Positions 17,978 to 25,848 of a DNA stretch of 64,000 bases are shown in pieces. The stretch is from Solirubrobacter pauli. GTDB taxonomy: Bacteria > Actinomycetota > Thermoleophilia > Solirubrobacterales > Solirubrobacteraceae. The stretch spans positions 248,001 through 312,000 of the forward strand of contig NZ_RBIL01000002.1 in assembly GCF_003633755.1 (NCBI RefSeq). Reading direction: 5' to 3'. The notes below the pieces were generated by a model. That model had not been told where the DNA came from, did no database searches, and saw only the letters and a list, made by a program, of their open reading frames with translations. Positions within the stretch are counted from its first letter, which is position 1. Each line of letters begins with the position of its first letter. Made by a program: the position numbers and the translations under genes.

Positions 17978-19020
17978 CGCCGGCTCCAGGCGATCGCGAG
18001 CGCCGCCGTGACGAGCGCGACGTTGCGCGCGAGCTTGACGGCGCGCTGGACGTCGTGCGGCTCGGGCGCACGCCCGCGGCCCAGCTCCGGCCGGTGCTCG
18101 ACGCGCCCCTCGTAGGCGAGCGTCCCGCCGAGCTTGAGCCCGAGCGCGCCGGCGAACGCGGCCTCGACGACGCCGGCGTTGGGCGAAGGATGGGCGGACG
18201 CGTCCGCGCGCCACGCGCGCCACGCGGCCCGGCCCGGCGAGGGCGCGGCGGTGGGCGGCGAGGCCGCGGCGGCGGGCGGCGAGGCGGCGGTGGCGGGCGG
18301 TGTGGGCGGCGAGGCGGCGGGCGGCGAGGCGGCGGTGGCGGGCGGTGTGGGCGGCGAGGCGTCGCGCGGCGAGGCCGCGGCGGCGCCGGCCGTCGCGGCG
18401 AGCGCGACCGTCAGCGCGCCGGCCAAGCGTGCGGCCGGCCAGTTCGCGACGTCGTCGGCGCGCGCGCTCGCGGTGCCGAAGCGCGCGTACCGCTCGTTGC
18501 GGCGGCCGACCATCGCGTCCAAGGTGTTCACGGCGCGGTGCGCGAGCACGCCCGGCGCGCCCGCGACCGCGGCCCAGAACAGCGGCGCGATCACGGCGTC
18601 GACGGTGTTCTCGGCGACCGACTCGATCGCCGCGGCGCACAGCTCCGAGCCGTCCAGCGCCTGCGGGTCACGCCCGACGAGCGACCGGATGCGCACGCGC
18701 GCGGCCTCGATCTCGCCGCGATCGACGAGGTCCGCGACCGCCAGCGCTTCCCGCGCCAGCGAGCGCCCGCCCAGCGCGACGTACAACGCGACCCCACGCG
18801 CGGCCGACCGCGGCAGGACACGCTCGAGCGCCGCTCCGAGCAGCGCGGCGCCGCCCACGAGGACGGTCGCGTACGCCGCGCCCGCGCCGAGCGTCGGCCG
18901 GTACACGACCCGCTCGAACGCAGCGGCCGTCTGCCCGAACCCGGCGACGGGATGGAAGCGCCGCGGGTCCCCGAACACGGCGTCGCCGCCCACGCCGAGC
19001 ACGATCCCGGCCGCGGTCAT
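17974..19020 (-). CDS. cobD: Adenosylcobinamide-phosphate synthase (CbiB/CobD membrane protein)
   Basis: Integral membrane enzyme joining aminopropanol (phosphate) to adenosylcobyric acid. 348 aa from ATG 19020. Motifs: GDPRRFHPVAGFG near the N-terminus, ESVAENTVDAVIAPLFWAA, AHRAVNTLDAMVG, RNERYARFGTASARADDVANWPAARL and the C-terminal SPNAGVVEAAFAGALGLKLGG. Unusual: a Pro/Ala/Ser-rich insert at about residues 216-262 made of a duplicated 15-residue unit, which makes the protein longer than most CbiB. ATGA overlap with the phosphatase gene upstream. Confidence 0.92.
   Translation of the reverse strand: MTAAGIVLGVGGDAVFGDPRRFHPVAGFGQTAAAFERVVYRPTLGAGAAYATVLVGGAALLGAALERVLPRSAARGVALYVALGGRSLAREALAVADLVDRGEIEAARVRIRSLVGRDPQALDGSELCAAAIESVAENTVDAVIAPLFWAAVAGAPGVLAHRAVNTLDAMVGRRNERYARFGTASARADDVANWPAARLAGALTVALAATAGAAAASPRDASPPTPPATAASPPAASPPTPPATAASPPAAAASPPTAAPSPGRAAWRAWRADASAHPSPNAGVVEAAFAGALGLKLGGTLAYEGRVEHRPELGRGRAPEPHDVQRAVKLARNVALVTAALAIAWSRR
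18274..18363. repeat. Two tandem copies of a 45-bp unit inside cobD
   Basis: Bases 18274-18318 and 18319-18363 are near-identical direct copies, and diverge only in their last bases. The unit is in frame (45 = 15 codons) and gives the repeated peptide ASPPTPPATAASPPA, flanked by degenerate copies of the ASPP module. It probably arose by slippage or unequal recombination and lengthens a loop between membrane segments. Confidence 0.85.
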
Positions 19021-19613
19021 GCCGCCACGTCCGAACTTAAAGGTCCAGGACGTTTAACTTCGCGCTCGTTCACGCGCGTCACCGTCCACCGGCCGTCGTG
19101 GGCGTGCAGCTCGGTGATCGAGACGGGGGCGACGTCGATCCGCCAGAAGGCGCTCGCGGGCGCGTCGAGGGCGGTCACGACCGCGGCCTTGACCACGCCG
19201 CCGTGGGTGACGGCGATCCCGGTGCCGTCCTGCTGGGCCTGGTCGTCCAGCCAGCGGCGGACGCGCGCGAGCAGCGCGGTGAGCGACTCGCCGCCGTGCG
19301 GGGCGGCGTCGGGGTCGGTCATCCAGGCGTGGACGGCCTCCGGCTCGGCGGAGGCGATCTCGGCGAGGGGGCGGCCGGCCCAGGCGCCGAAGTCGCACTC
19401 GGCGAGGGCGGGCTCGACGCGCGTGACGGTCAGGCCCGCGGCGGTCTCGGCGGCTCGGCGGGCCGGGGAGATCAGGACCTCGCCCCGCGGGAGTCGCGCG
19501 GCCAGACGGGCGGCCGCGGCGGTGCCGGCGGCGTCGAGCGCTTCGTCCGCGCCGAACGCGGCCGCGCGGACAGCGGCCGTGGAGGCATGGCGCACGAGCA
19601 GGAGCCGCCGCAT
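19017..19613 (-). CDS. Histidine-phosphatase protein, probable alpha-ribazole-5'-phosphate phosphatase (Salmonella CobC type)
   Basis: 198 aa from ATG 19613, first gene after the cobalamin riboswitch. Phosphoglycerate-mutase fold with the RHG-type motif LLLVRHAST (His9), LISPARRAAETA, ALAECDFGAWAGRPLAEI and the second catalytic histidine in IAVTHGGVVKA. Operon position supports dephosphorylation of alpha-ribazole phosphate or the cobalamin phosphate intermediate. A ribosome site GAGGAGG lies 12 bases before the ATG. The C-terminal tail VKRPGPLSS is encoded by a palindromic repeat also found at 27349. Substrate is inferred. Confidence 0.82.
   Translation of the reverse strand: MRRLLLVRHASTAAVRAAAFGADEALDAAGTAAAARLAARLPRGEVLISPARRAAETAAGLTVTRVEPALAECDFGAWAGRPLAEIASAEPEAVHAWMTDPDAAPHGGESLTALLARVRRWLDDQAQQDGTGIAVTHGGVVKAAVVTALDAPASAFWRIDVAPVSITELHAHDGRWTVTRVNEREVKRPGPLSSDVAA
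19032..19062. repeat. 31-bp near-perfect palindrome, copy 1
   Basis: Inverted repeat with a single central base at 19047, 15-base arms and two mismatched pairs, AT-rich for this genome (contains CTTAAA and TTTAAC). It lies inside the 3' end of the phosphatase gene, just before the cobD start. It is nearly identical to the perfect palindrome at 27349-27379. Function unknown: candidates are a REP-like mobile palindrome or a protein-binding site. Confidence 0.8.
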
Positions 19614-19659
19614 ATGAACAACAGACCTCCTCGGGATGACGCGTCCCGTCGGTGGGGGC

Positions 19660-19756
19660 CCGCGAAGACACGGCGTTCTGGCTCCCGGGCACGAAGGTCC
19701 CGGTCACAGTGGCGCGACCGCGCCGGACTTGCACCGGCTTCCCCGCTTCCTCGCGG
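19660..19756 (-). ncRNA. Cobalamin (AdoCbl) riboswitch in the leader of the cob operon
   Basis: Read on the minus strand, the leader carries the class signature in order: GGAAGCCGGTGCAAGTCCGG (19723-19742), CACTGTGACCGGG (19699-19711) and GGGAGCCAGAAC (19675-19686). A closing stem pairs CCGCGAGGA (19748-19756) with TCTTCGCGG (19660-19668). The aptamer ends about 46 bases before the ATG at 19613. The ribosome site GAGGAGG at 19626-19632 follows a short GGGA/TCCC hairpin. Control by blocking translation seems more likely than termination, because I see no U-tract; that part is inference. Confidence 0.9.
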
Positions 19757-19798
19757 CTTGACCCGGCGGAGGATATCGGCCCGCCATCATGCGGCCCC

Positions 19799-20818
19799 GT
19801 GAACGTCGAGATCCAGCCGTTGAACGAAGTCGCCATGACCGCCGCGCGTGAGCGCCAGGCGCAGCTGGTCAAGCCGCCCGGGAGCCTCGGGCGCCTCGAA
19901 GCGCTCGCGATCTGGCTCGCCGGGGCGACCGGCGAGGAGCGTCCGCAAGTCCGGGCGCGGATCGTCGTCGCGGCCGCCGACCACGGCGTCGCTCAGGAGG
20001 GCGTGAGCGCGTTCCCGCCCGAGGTCACGGGCCAGATGCTCGCCACGTTCCTGTCCGGCGGCGGCGCCGTGTCGACGCTCGCGCGCGAGGTCGGCGCCGA
20101 GCTGATCTGCGTCGACGCGGGCGTCAACGCGAGCACGACGCACCTCGACGTCGTCCACACCGGCCTGAAGCCGAGCGCGAACCTCGCCGTCGAGCCCGCT
20201 CTGAGCCAGGACGACGTCCGCCACGCGATCAAGGTCGGCATGAAGCTCGCGGCGGCGGCCAGGACCGACGGCTTCACGATCCTCGCGGGCGGCGAGATGG
20301 GCATCGGCAACACGACGCCGGCGACGGCCCTCGCGTGCTGGCTGACCGGGGGAGACCCGGCCGAGCTGGCCGGTCCGGGCACGGGCCTGGACGCCGAAGG
20401 CGTCGCCCGCAAGGCCGAAGTGGTCAGGCGCGCGCTGGCCCGCGATGAGTCGGACACGGCGCTCGCGGCGCTGGCCTCCCTCGGCGGCGGCGAGATCGCC
20501 CTGCTGACCGGGCTCGCGCTCGGCGCCGGCCGGTACGGGCTCGGCTACGTGTGCGACGGCGTGATCGCGACCGCGGCCGCCGCCGTCGCCGCCGCGATCG
20601 CGCCCGACCTGAAGCCGCGCCTCGTCGCGGGCCACCTGTCGCCCGAACCCGCCCACGCGCGGCTGCTGGCGCACCTGGACTTGAACCCGATCCTCGACCT
20701 GCAGATGCGCCTCGGCGAGGCCAGCGGGGCGGCCGCGGCGCTGTCCATCCTCAAGCTCGCCGCCGCGTCCCACGACGGCATGCACACGTTCGCCGAAGCT
20801 GGAGTCTCCACGCAGTGA
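19799..20818 (+). CDS. cobT: Nicotinate-nucleotide--dimethylbenzimidazole phosphoribosyltransferase
   Basis: Makes alpha-ribazole phosphate, the lower-ligand nucleotide, from DMB and NaMN. I start it at GTG 19799 (VNVEIQPLNEVAMTAARERQ), giving 339 aa; the frame is open to 19652, but that would cross the riboswitch. Motifs: KPPGSLGRLE, ADHGVAQEGVSAFP, GEMGIGNTTPA, ARKAEVV and the catalytic Glu (about 307) in RLGEASGA. Divergent from the cob operon across 185 bases of shared leader. The stop overlaps the DUF4180 gene (GTGA). Confidence 0.93.
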   Translation: MNVEIQPLNEVAMTAARERQAQLVKPPGSLGRLEALAIWLAGATGEERPQVRARIVVAAADHGVAQEGVSAFPPEVTGQMLATFLSGGGAVSTLAREVGAELICVDAGVNASTTHLDVVHTGLKPSANLAVEPALSQDDVRHAIKVGMKLAAAARTDGFTILAGGEMGIGNTTPATALACWLTGGDPAELAGPGTGLDAEGVARKAEVVRRALARDESDTALAALASLGGGEIALLTGLALGAGRYGLGYVCDGVIATAAAAVAAAIAPDLKPRLVAGHLSPEPAHARLLAHLDLNPILDLQMRLGEASGAAAALSILKLAAASHDGMHTFAEAGVSTQ

Positions 20819-21078
20819 TCCGCACCAAGGCCGACATCATCGAGCGCGCGTACGCGACCGACGAGGACCCGCTCGTCATCGCGGTCGACGAGCTCGACCC
20901 CGCGTTCTTCGACCTCTCGACCGGCGTGGCCGGCGAGCTCGTCCAGGCGCTGGTCAACTACCGGCGGCGCGCGGTGGTCGTCGGCCCGCTCCCACCGCAC
21001 AGCGAGCACTTCGCGGACTTCGCGCGCGAGAGCCGACAGGTGCGCTTCGTGACCGTGTTGAGCGAACTCAACGGCTGA
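20815..21078 (+). CDS. DUF4180-domain protein, short form
   Basis: 87 aa from GTG 20815, coupled to cobT by a GTGA overlap. The core DPAFFDLSTGVAGELVQALVNYRRRAVVVG matches the DUF4180 consensus as I remember it, and FADFARESRQVRFVTVLSEL follows. Family members are usually nearer 110-120 aa, so this one lacks roughly the first 20-30 residues. Function of the family is unknown. Being in the cobT transcript may be chance rather than a cobalamin role. Confidence 0.72.
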   Translation: MIRTKADIIERAYATDEDPLVIAVDELDPAFFDLSTGVAGELVQALVNYRRRAVVVGPLPPHSEHFADFARESRQVRFVTVLSELNG

Positions 21079-21088
21079 ACGCGGCAGA

Positions 21089-21129
21089 TTCCCCCTCGCA
21101 GGAGGAGACCACACTTCCCGGAGGGGGAA
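21089..21129 (+). promoter_or_regulatory. Stem-loop that would mask the ribosome site of the X-Pro peptidase gene
   Basis: TTCCCCCTC (21089-21097) and GAGGGGGAA (21121-21129) are exact reverse complements with a 23-base loop. The 3' arm contains the Shine-Dalgarno stretch GGAGGGGG directly before the ATG at 21131. The loop itself contains another GGAGGAG. In RNA the stem could sequester the ribosome site. Regulatory role is inference. Confidence 0.5.
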
Positions 21130-21130
21130 C

Positions 21131-23392
21131 ATGAAGCTGGTCAAGAGGGTCGTGGGCGCGGCGGTGCTCGTCGCGGCCACGTTCGCGTCGTCGGCGCACG
21201 CGCAGACGACGCCCAAGTACGACTACGACGGCGCGATCCGCGAGCGCGTCTACATCCCGAACGGCCTCGACGCCGACCGCGACGGCACCGAGGACCGCAC
21301 GGCGATCGAGATCATGCGGCCGAAGGAGCTGGCGTCCGGCGTCCCGGCGATCATCGCGCCGAGCCCGTACTACACCAGCGCGTGCGGGCAGTTCGTCGGC
21401 GAGTGCATCGGCGACCTCGACAACGACGGGCTCAACGACCGCTGGCCGCTCTGGTACGACAACTTCTTCGTGCCGCGCGGCTACGCGGTGATCCTCGCCG
21501 AGATGGGCGGGACCGCGAACAGCACCGGCTGCGCGGTCAACGGCGGCCGCGAGGACGTCCAGTCCACCAAGGTCGTGATCGACTGGCTCAACGGCCGGAT
21601 CCCGGGCTACAAGAGCCTCACCGGCACGGCCGACCCGATCACCGCCGGCTGGCACAGCGGCAAGGCCGCGATGATCGGCCGCTCCTACAACGGCACGCTG
21701 CCGAACGCGGTCGCCGCCACGGGCGTCGAAGGGCTCACCACGATCGTCCCGATCGCCGCGATCAGCTCCTGGTACGACTACTCGCGGATGGGCGGGATCA
21801 TCGGATCCACCGCCCACTACCCGGCGTGGCTGGCCAACTACGTCACGGACGCGAACCGCCAGGCGATCTGCGCTCCCGTCCGCGACGCGATGAGCCTGCT
21901 CGACGGCGACGCCGACGGCAACATGAACGCGTTCTGGGACGAGCGCAACTACCGCCCGGACGCCGACAAGGTCAAGGCGAGCGTCTTCGCCACGCACTGC
22001 CTCCAGGACGACAACGTCGACCCGGACCAGACGGCCGAGTGGTGGTATCAGCTCGCGAAGCACAACGTCCCGCGCAAGCTCTGGCTGTGCCGTGAGGGCC
22101 ACATCGACCCGTTCATGACCAACCGCGCCGAGTGGATGCGCCAGCTGCACGCCTGGTTCGACCACTGGCTCTATGGCGTGCAGAACGGGATCATGGACGA
22201 GCCCCGCGTCGACATCGAGGACACCAAGGACAGCTGGGGCAAGTACAGCGACTGGCCGCTGCCCGGCAGCACGCCCACCACGGTCCACCTGCAGGGCGAC
22301 ACGCAGACGACCGCCGGCGCGCTCGGCGGCCAGGCCGGAGGCGGCAAGGCGGACACGCTCAGCTGGACCGACCTGTCGAACATGACCGAGGCGACCGCGA
22401 TGAACCTCGCGGCCGGGACCACGCAGAACAACCGCCGCGTGTTCCTGAGCGCACCGCTGAAGCGCGCGCTCCGGCTGTCCGGCACGCCCCGGATCGACCT
22501 CCGCGCGAGCCTCGACAAGCCGCAGTCGAACCTCACCGCGCTGCTCGTCGACTACGGCCCGAGCACCCAGATCACCCGCTCCGGCGACGGCCTGAGCACC
22601 CCGGCCGACGCGCCGGAGGACTGCTGGGGCCCGAGCTCGACGCGCAAGGGCCCGGACGGGACCGTGATGGACTTCGATTCCTGCTACCAGCAGCCGGTCA
22701 AGCCGACGGTCACGGTCACCGCGACCCAGGGCTGGCGCGTCTCCCGCGGCATCCTCGACAGCGCCAACCGCGAGTCGCTGTACTCGGACGCGCCCACCAC
22801 CCCGGGCACCGAGTACCGCTTCCAGTTCCCGATCATGCCCGTCGACTACGCGTTCGGAGAGGGGCACCGTGTCGGCATCGTCCTGATCGCGAACCTGAAC
22901 GCGCTGCAGCGCAACGGCACGACCGGCACGAAGGTCACGCTCAACGTCAAGCAGAGCTCGGTCAGCCTGCCGATCGTCGGCGGGTTCGACGCGGCGGTCG
23001 CCGCGGGCGCCTTCGCGGACACGACCTCGGCCACCGGATCGGTGGGCGGCACCGTGCCGGCCACGCTCGCCCTCGGGCTCGGCGCTCCGGCGACGTTCGG
23101 CACGTTCAAGCCAGGCGTCGAGGAGGAGTACCGCGCGTCAACCGACGTCACCGTCGTGTCCACCGCGGGTGACGCCTCGCTGACGACGTCCGAGCCCGGC
23201 CATCTGGCCAACGGCGCGTTCCGCCTGCCTGAGCCGCTGCAGGTCGAGCTGGGCAAAAAGGCCTGGAACGGGCCGGTTTCCGGTGACCGCGTGCCGATCA
23301 CGTTCAAACAGCGCATCAACGCCACCGACCCACTGCGGACGGGCACGTACGCGCAGACGCTGACGTTGACCCTGTCAACCACGACGCCGTGA
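21131..23392 (+). CDS. Secreted Xaa-Pro dipeptidyl-peptidase (S15/CocE-like)
   Basis: 753 aa. Residues 1-24 are a signal peptide (KLVKRVVGAAVLVAATFASSAHA). The alpha/beta-hydrolase domain carries PYYTSACGQF, GYAVILAEMGGTANSTGC, the nucleophile Ser185 in GRSYNGT, an aspartate in HCLQDDNVDPDQT and a histidine in CREGHIDPF, the order expected for PepX. The C-terminal part (about 390-600) is the beta-rich X-Pro C-terminal domain, and the last 150 residues form an extra sandwich-like region. Likely exported and active on proline-containing peptides; substrate not provable from sequence. Confidence 0.85.
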   Translation: MKLVKRVVGAAVLVAATFASSAHAQTTPKYDYDGAIRERVYIPNGLDADRDGTEDRTAIEIMRPKELASGVPAIIAPSPYYTSACGQFVGECIGDLDNDGLNDRWPLWYDNFFVPRGYAVILAEMGGTANSTGCAVNGGREDVQSTKVVIDWLNGRIPGYKSLTGTADPITAGWHSGKAAMIGRSYNGTLPNAVAATGVEGLTTIVPIAAISSWYDYSRMGGIIGSTAHYPAWLANYVTDANRQAICAPVRDAMSLLDGDADGNMNAFWDERNYRPDADKVKASVFATHCLQDDNVDPDQTAEWWYQLAKHNVPRKLWLCREGHIDPFMTNRAEWMRQLHAWFDHWLYGVQNGIMDEPRVDIEDTKDSWGKYSDWPLPGSTPTTVHLQGDTQTTAGALGGQAGGGKADTLSWTDLSNMTEATAMNLAAGTTQNNRRVFLSAPLKRALRLSGTPRIDLRASLDKPQSNLTALLVDYGPSTQITRSGDGLSTPADAPEDCWGPSSTRKGPDGTVMDFDSCYQQPVKPTVTVTATQGWRVSRGILDSANRESLYSDAPTTPGTEYRFQFPIMPVDYAFGEGHRVGIVLIANLNALQRNGTTGTKVTLNVKQSSVSLPIVGGFDAAVAAGAFADTTSATGSVGGTVPATLALGLGAPATFGTFKPGVEEEYRASTDVTVVSTAGDASLTTSEPGHLANGAFRLPEPLQVELGKKAWNGPVSGDRVPITFKQRINATDPLRTGTYAQTLTLTLSTTTP

Positions 23393-23397
23393 CGATT

Positions 23398-23437
23398 GGG
23401 CGGCCACGGACCGGGTAGCCGAGTCCTGTGGCCGCCC
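23398..23437 (+). terminator. Hairpin after the peptidase gene, overlapping the next start codon
   Basis: GGGCGGCCAC (23398-23407) pairs perfectly with GTGGCCGCCC (23428-23437) across a 20-base loop, starting six bases after the upstream stop. No T-tract follows. The 3' arm includes the GTG start of the STAS gene, so it could act as a weak terminator, a start-site mask, or both. Confidence 0.4.
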
Positions 23438-23781
23438 CATCCACTCCATTGACCGCGGAGATCGAAGAAGGGCCGGTTCCGGTCCTTCACGTCCGCGGCG
23501 AACTCGACCTCTCGACCGCGCCGGGACTCTGCGGCACGGTCGAGCAAGCCGCCTCCAACCGGCGCGTGCTGATCGACCTGAGCGACCTGAGCTTCTGCGA
23601 CTCCACCGGCCTGCGTGCGCTGGTCGGCGCTGTCCGCGAAGTCGAGATCAACGGAGGTCGAGCCGCGCTCGTTGTGCCCCCGGGCGGCGCGATGGACCGC
23701 GTGTTGCAGCTCAGCGGGCTCGGCGAGTTCCTCCACGTCGCCCCCTCGACCGACGTCGCGCTCGAGCGCCTCGGCGCGTAG
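23428..23781 (+). CDS. STAS-domain anti-sigma-factor antagonist
   Basis: 117 aa from GTG 23428. Single STAS domain: VPVLHVRGELDLSTAPGL, VLIDLSDLSFCDSTGLRALVGA with the phosphorylatable Ser59, and RVLQLSGLGEFLHV. Such proteins bind and release anti-sigma kinases (RsbW-like) in partner-switching systems. No kinase is adjacent here, although one begins at 63837. Converges on the next STAS gene with no gap. The start codon lies in a hairpin; a TTG at 23449 is an alternative start. Confidence 0.85.
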   Translation: MAAPSTPLTAEIEEGPVPVLHVRGELDLSTAPGLCGTVEQAASNRRVLIDLSDLSFCDSTGLRALVGAVREVEINGGRAALVVPPGGAMDRVLQLSGLGEFLHVAPSTDVALERLGA

Positions 23782-24093
23782 CTACTCGCCGAGCAGGCTG
23801 GCGAGCCCGGTGATCTCCAGCAGTCGCTGGATGGCGGGCGACGCCGACTTCACGCTGAAGCGGCAGCCCGCCTCCAGCGCGCGGCGGCGCGCCTTGATCA
23901 GCACGGCGACGCCGCTGGTGTCCATGAAGATGACCTCGCGCAGGTCCAGCCGGAGCCAGTCCGGCTCGCCTTCGAGCACGATCTCGAGCTCCCGGTTGAG
24001 CGCGACCGACGTGAGCAGGTCGACCTCGCCGACGACGCGTGCGGTCGCCACTCCGGCCTCGCGGGTGACGTGGACTTCGAGGCCGGGAGTCAT
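23782..24093 (-). CDS. STAS-domain protein (second, minus strand)
   Basis: 103 aa from ATG 24093. STAS features: VATARVVGEVDLLTSVAL, LRLDLREVIFMDTSGVAVLI with candidate phosphoserine Ser60, and SPAIQRLLEITGLASLL. It resembles the anti-sigma-antagonist group but is clearly distinct from its tail-to-tail neighbour. The stop codons of the two genes are directly adjacent. The ATG lies 21 bases from the divergent phzF-like start, so promoters must overlap. Confidence 0.83.
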   Translation of the reverse strand: MTPGLEVHVTREAGVATARVVGEVDLLTSVALNRELEIVLEGEPDWLRLDLREVIFMDTSGVAVLIKARRRALEAGCRFSVKSASPAIQRLLEITGLASLLGE

Positions 24094-24114
24094 GCAAACG
24101 GGCACGCTACAGGC

Positions 24115-24930
24115 ATGGCGCGCTCCTTCAAGCAATGCGACGTTTTCACCACCCGTCCGTACTACGGCAACCCGGTCGCGGTCGTGCTCGAGGCCGAAGG
24201 GCTCTCGACCGACGAGATGCAGCGCTTCGCGCGCTGGACGAATCTGTCCGAGACGACCTTCGTGCTCCCGCCGACGAGCGGCGGCGACTACCGGGTGCGG
24301 ATCTTCACGCCGACGGCGGAGCTGCCGTTCGCCGGCCATCCCACGCTCGGCACCTGCCACGCCTGGCTCGAGGCCGGCGGCGTGCCCGCGGGCGATGACG
24401 TGCTGCAGGAGTGCGAGGCGGGCCTGGTGCGCGTGCGCCGCGGTGACGGCCGGCTCGCGTTCGCGGCACCGCCGCTGATCCGCTCGGGGCCGGTCGAGGA
24501 GGAGGACGTCCAGCGCGCCGCCGACGCGCTGCGGATCGACCGCTCCGCGATCGTCGACGCCCAGTGGGCGGACAACGGACCGGGCTGGATGGCGGTCCTG
24601 CTCGAGAGCGCGGACGCGGTGCTCGCGCTCGAGCCCGGCTTCGTCGACTTCGACCTCGGCGTCGTCGGGCCGGGTGGGGCGGAGGACTGGGAGCTGCGCG
24701 CGTTCTTCCCGGTCAACGGCGCGACGGTCGAGGACCCGGTGACGGGCTCGCTCAACGCGTCCGTCGCCGAGTGGCTGATCGCGACCGGCCGGGCGAGCGC
24801 GCCGTACGTGGCCGCGCAGGGCACCGTGCTCGGCCGCGCGGGGCGGATCCACGTCCACGTCGACGACGACGGAACGCTGTGGGTGGGCGGCGGCACGGTG
24901 ACGTGCATCTCCGGAGAGGTCGCGCTATAG
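24115..24930 (+). CDS. PhzF-family isomerase-like protein
   Basis: 271 aa from ATG 24115. Starts FKQCDVFTTRPYYGNPVAVVLEAEGL and has the conserved acidic residue (Glu46) in NLSETTFVLPP, the RIFTPTAELPFAGHPTLGTCHAW block and EDPVTGSLNASVAEWL, which together define the family fold. PhzF members isomerise small metabolites, and most homologs have no assigned substrate. No phenazine genes are near. It precedes the dioxygenase-hydrolase pair and may be cotranscribed with it (33-base gap). Confidence 0.85.
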   Translation: MARSFKQCDVFTTRPYYGNPVAVVLEAEGLSTDEMQRFARWTNLSETTFVLPPTSGGDYRVRIFTPTAELPFAGHPTLGTCHAWLEAGGVPAGDDVLQECEAGLVRVRRGDGRLAFAAPPLIRSGPVEEEDVQRAADALRIDRSAIVDAQWADNGPGWMAVLLESADAVLALEPGFVDFDLGVVGPGGAEDWELRAFFPVNGATVEDPVTGSLNASVAEWLIATGRASAPYVAAQGTVLGRAGRIHVHVDDDGTLWVGGGTVTCISGEVAL

Positions 24931-24963
24931 TTGTGCGTGCAACTTCTTCGGGAAAGGCAGCAC

Positions 24964-25848
24964 ATGGAACTTCAGGGCCTTCACCACATCACGATGATCA
25001 CCGGCGACGCGCAGAAGAACGTCGACTTCTACGCGGACACGCTCGGGCTGCGGCTCGTGAAGAAGACCGTCAACTTCGACGCGCCGGACGCGTACCACCT
25101 GTACTTCGGCGACGAGCAGGGCACGCCCGGCACGATCCTCACCTGGTTCGAGTTCCCGGGCGCGCGCCGTGGCCGCGCCGGCGCGGGGCAGATCCACACC
25201 ATCCAGCTCGGCGTCGCGTCGGCTGACGCGCTGGACTTCTGGGCCACGCGGCTCGGGGTGGAGCGCTCCGGCGACGTCGTCGCGTTCGAGGACTACGACG
25301 GGCTGCGCTTCCAGCTGGTGGTGACCGACGCCGAAACCGGGCGTGCGGTGCATCCGGAGATCCCCGAGGCGTTCGCGATCACCGGCATCGTCGGCGCGCG
25401 GGCGTACGGCGAGACCGGCCCGCACCCGGTGCTGACCGACGTGCTGGGCTTCGCGGCCGACGGCGACGACTTCACGCTCGGCGGCTTCCGCTGGGGCTAC
25501 GACGCGCCGCCCGCCGAGCGGCGGCTGCTCGGCGCGGGCACGGTCCACCACATCGCGTGGGCCTCGCGCGACGAGGACCACCTGGCCTGGCGGGCGCGGG
25601 TGGAGCAGGCCGGGCTGAGCGTGAGCGACGTCCGCGACCGCGACTACTTCCAGTCGATCTACTTCGGCGAGCCGCGCGGGATCCTGTTCGAGATCGCGAC
25701 GCTCTCCCCGGGCTTCGCGGTCGACGAGGCCCCCGAGCACCTCGGCGAGGCGCTGCGCCTGCCGTCGCAGCACGAGCACCTGCGCTCGCAGCTGGAGCGC
25801 ATCCTGTCCCCGGTCGTCAACCCGCGCGCGAAGGAGCTGGCCCGATGA
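24964..25848 (+). CDS. Ring-cleaving dioxygenase, glyoxalase-fold (MhqO-like)
   Basis: 294 aa from ATG 24964. Two vicinal-oxygen-chelate modules: MELQGLHHITMITGDAQKNVDFYADTLGLRLVKKTVNFD and, later, GAGTVHHIAWASRDEDHLAW, with metal-ligand candidates His8, His in VHHIAWA and Glu in GILFEIAT. IYFGEPRGILFEIAT is characteristic of the MhqO group, which acts on hydroquinones or catechols in Bacillus. ATGA overlap with the hydrolase below matches the known mhqO-mhqD pairing. Substrate inferred. Confidence 0.82.
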   Translation: MELQGLHHITMITGDAQKNVDFYADTLGLRLVKKTVNFDAPDAYHLYFGDEQGTPGTILTWFEFPGARRGRAGAGQIHTIQLGVASADALDFWATRLGVERSGDVVAFEDYDGLRFQLVVTDAETGRAVHPEIPEAFAITGIVGARAYGETGPHPVLTDVLGFAADGDDFTLGGFRWGYDAPPAERRLLGAGTVHHIAWASRDEDHLAWRARVEQAGLSVSDVRDRDYFQSIYFGEPRGILFEIATLSPGFAVDEAPEHLGEALRLPSQHEHLRSQLERILSPVVNPRAKELAR

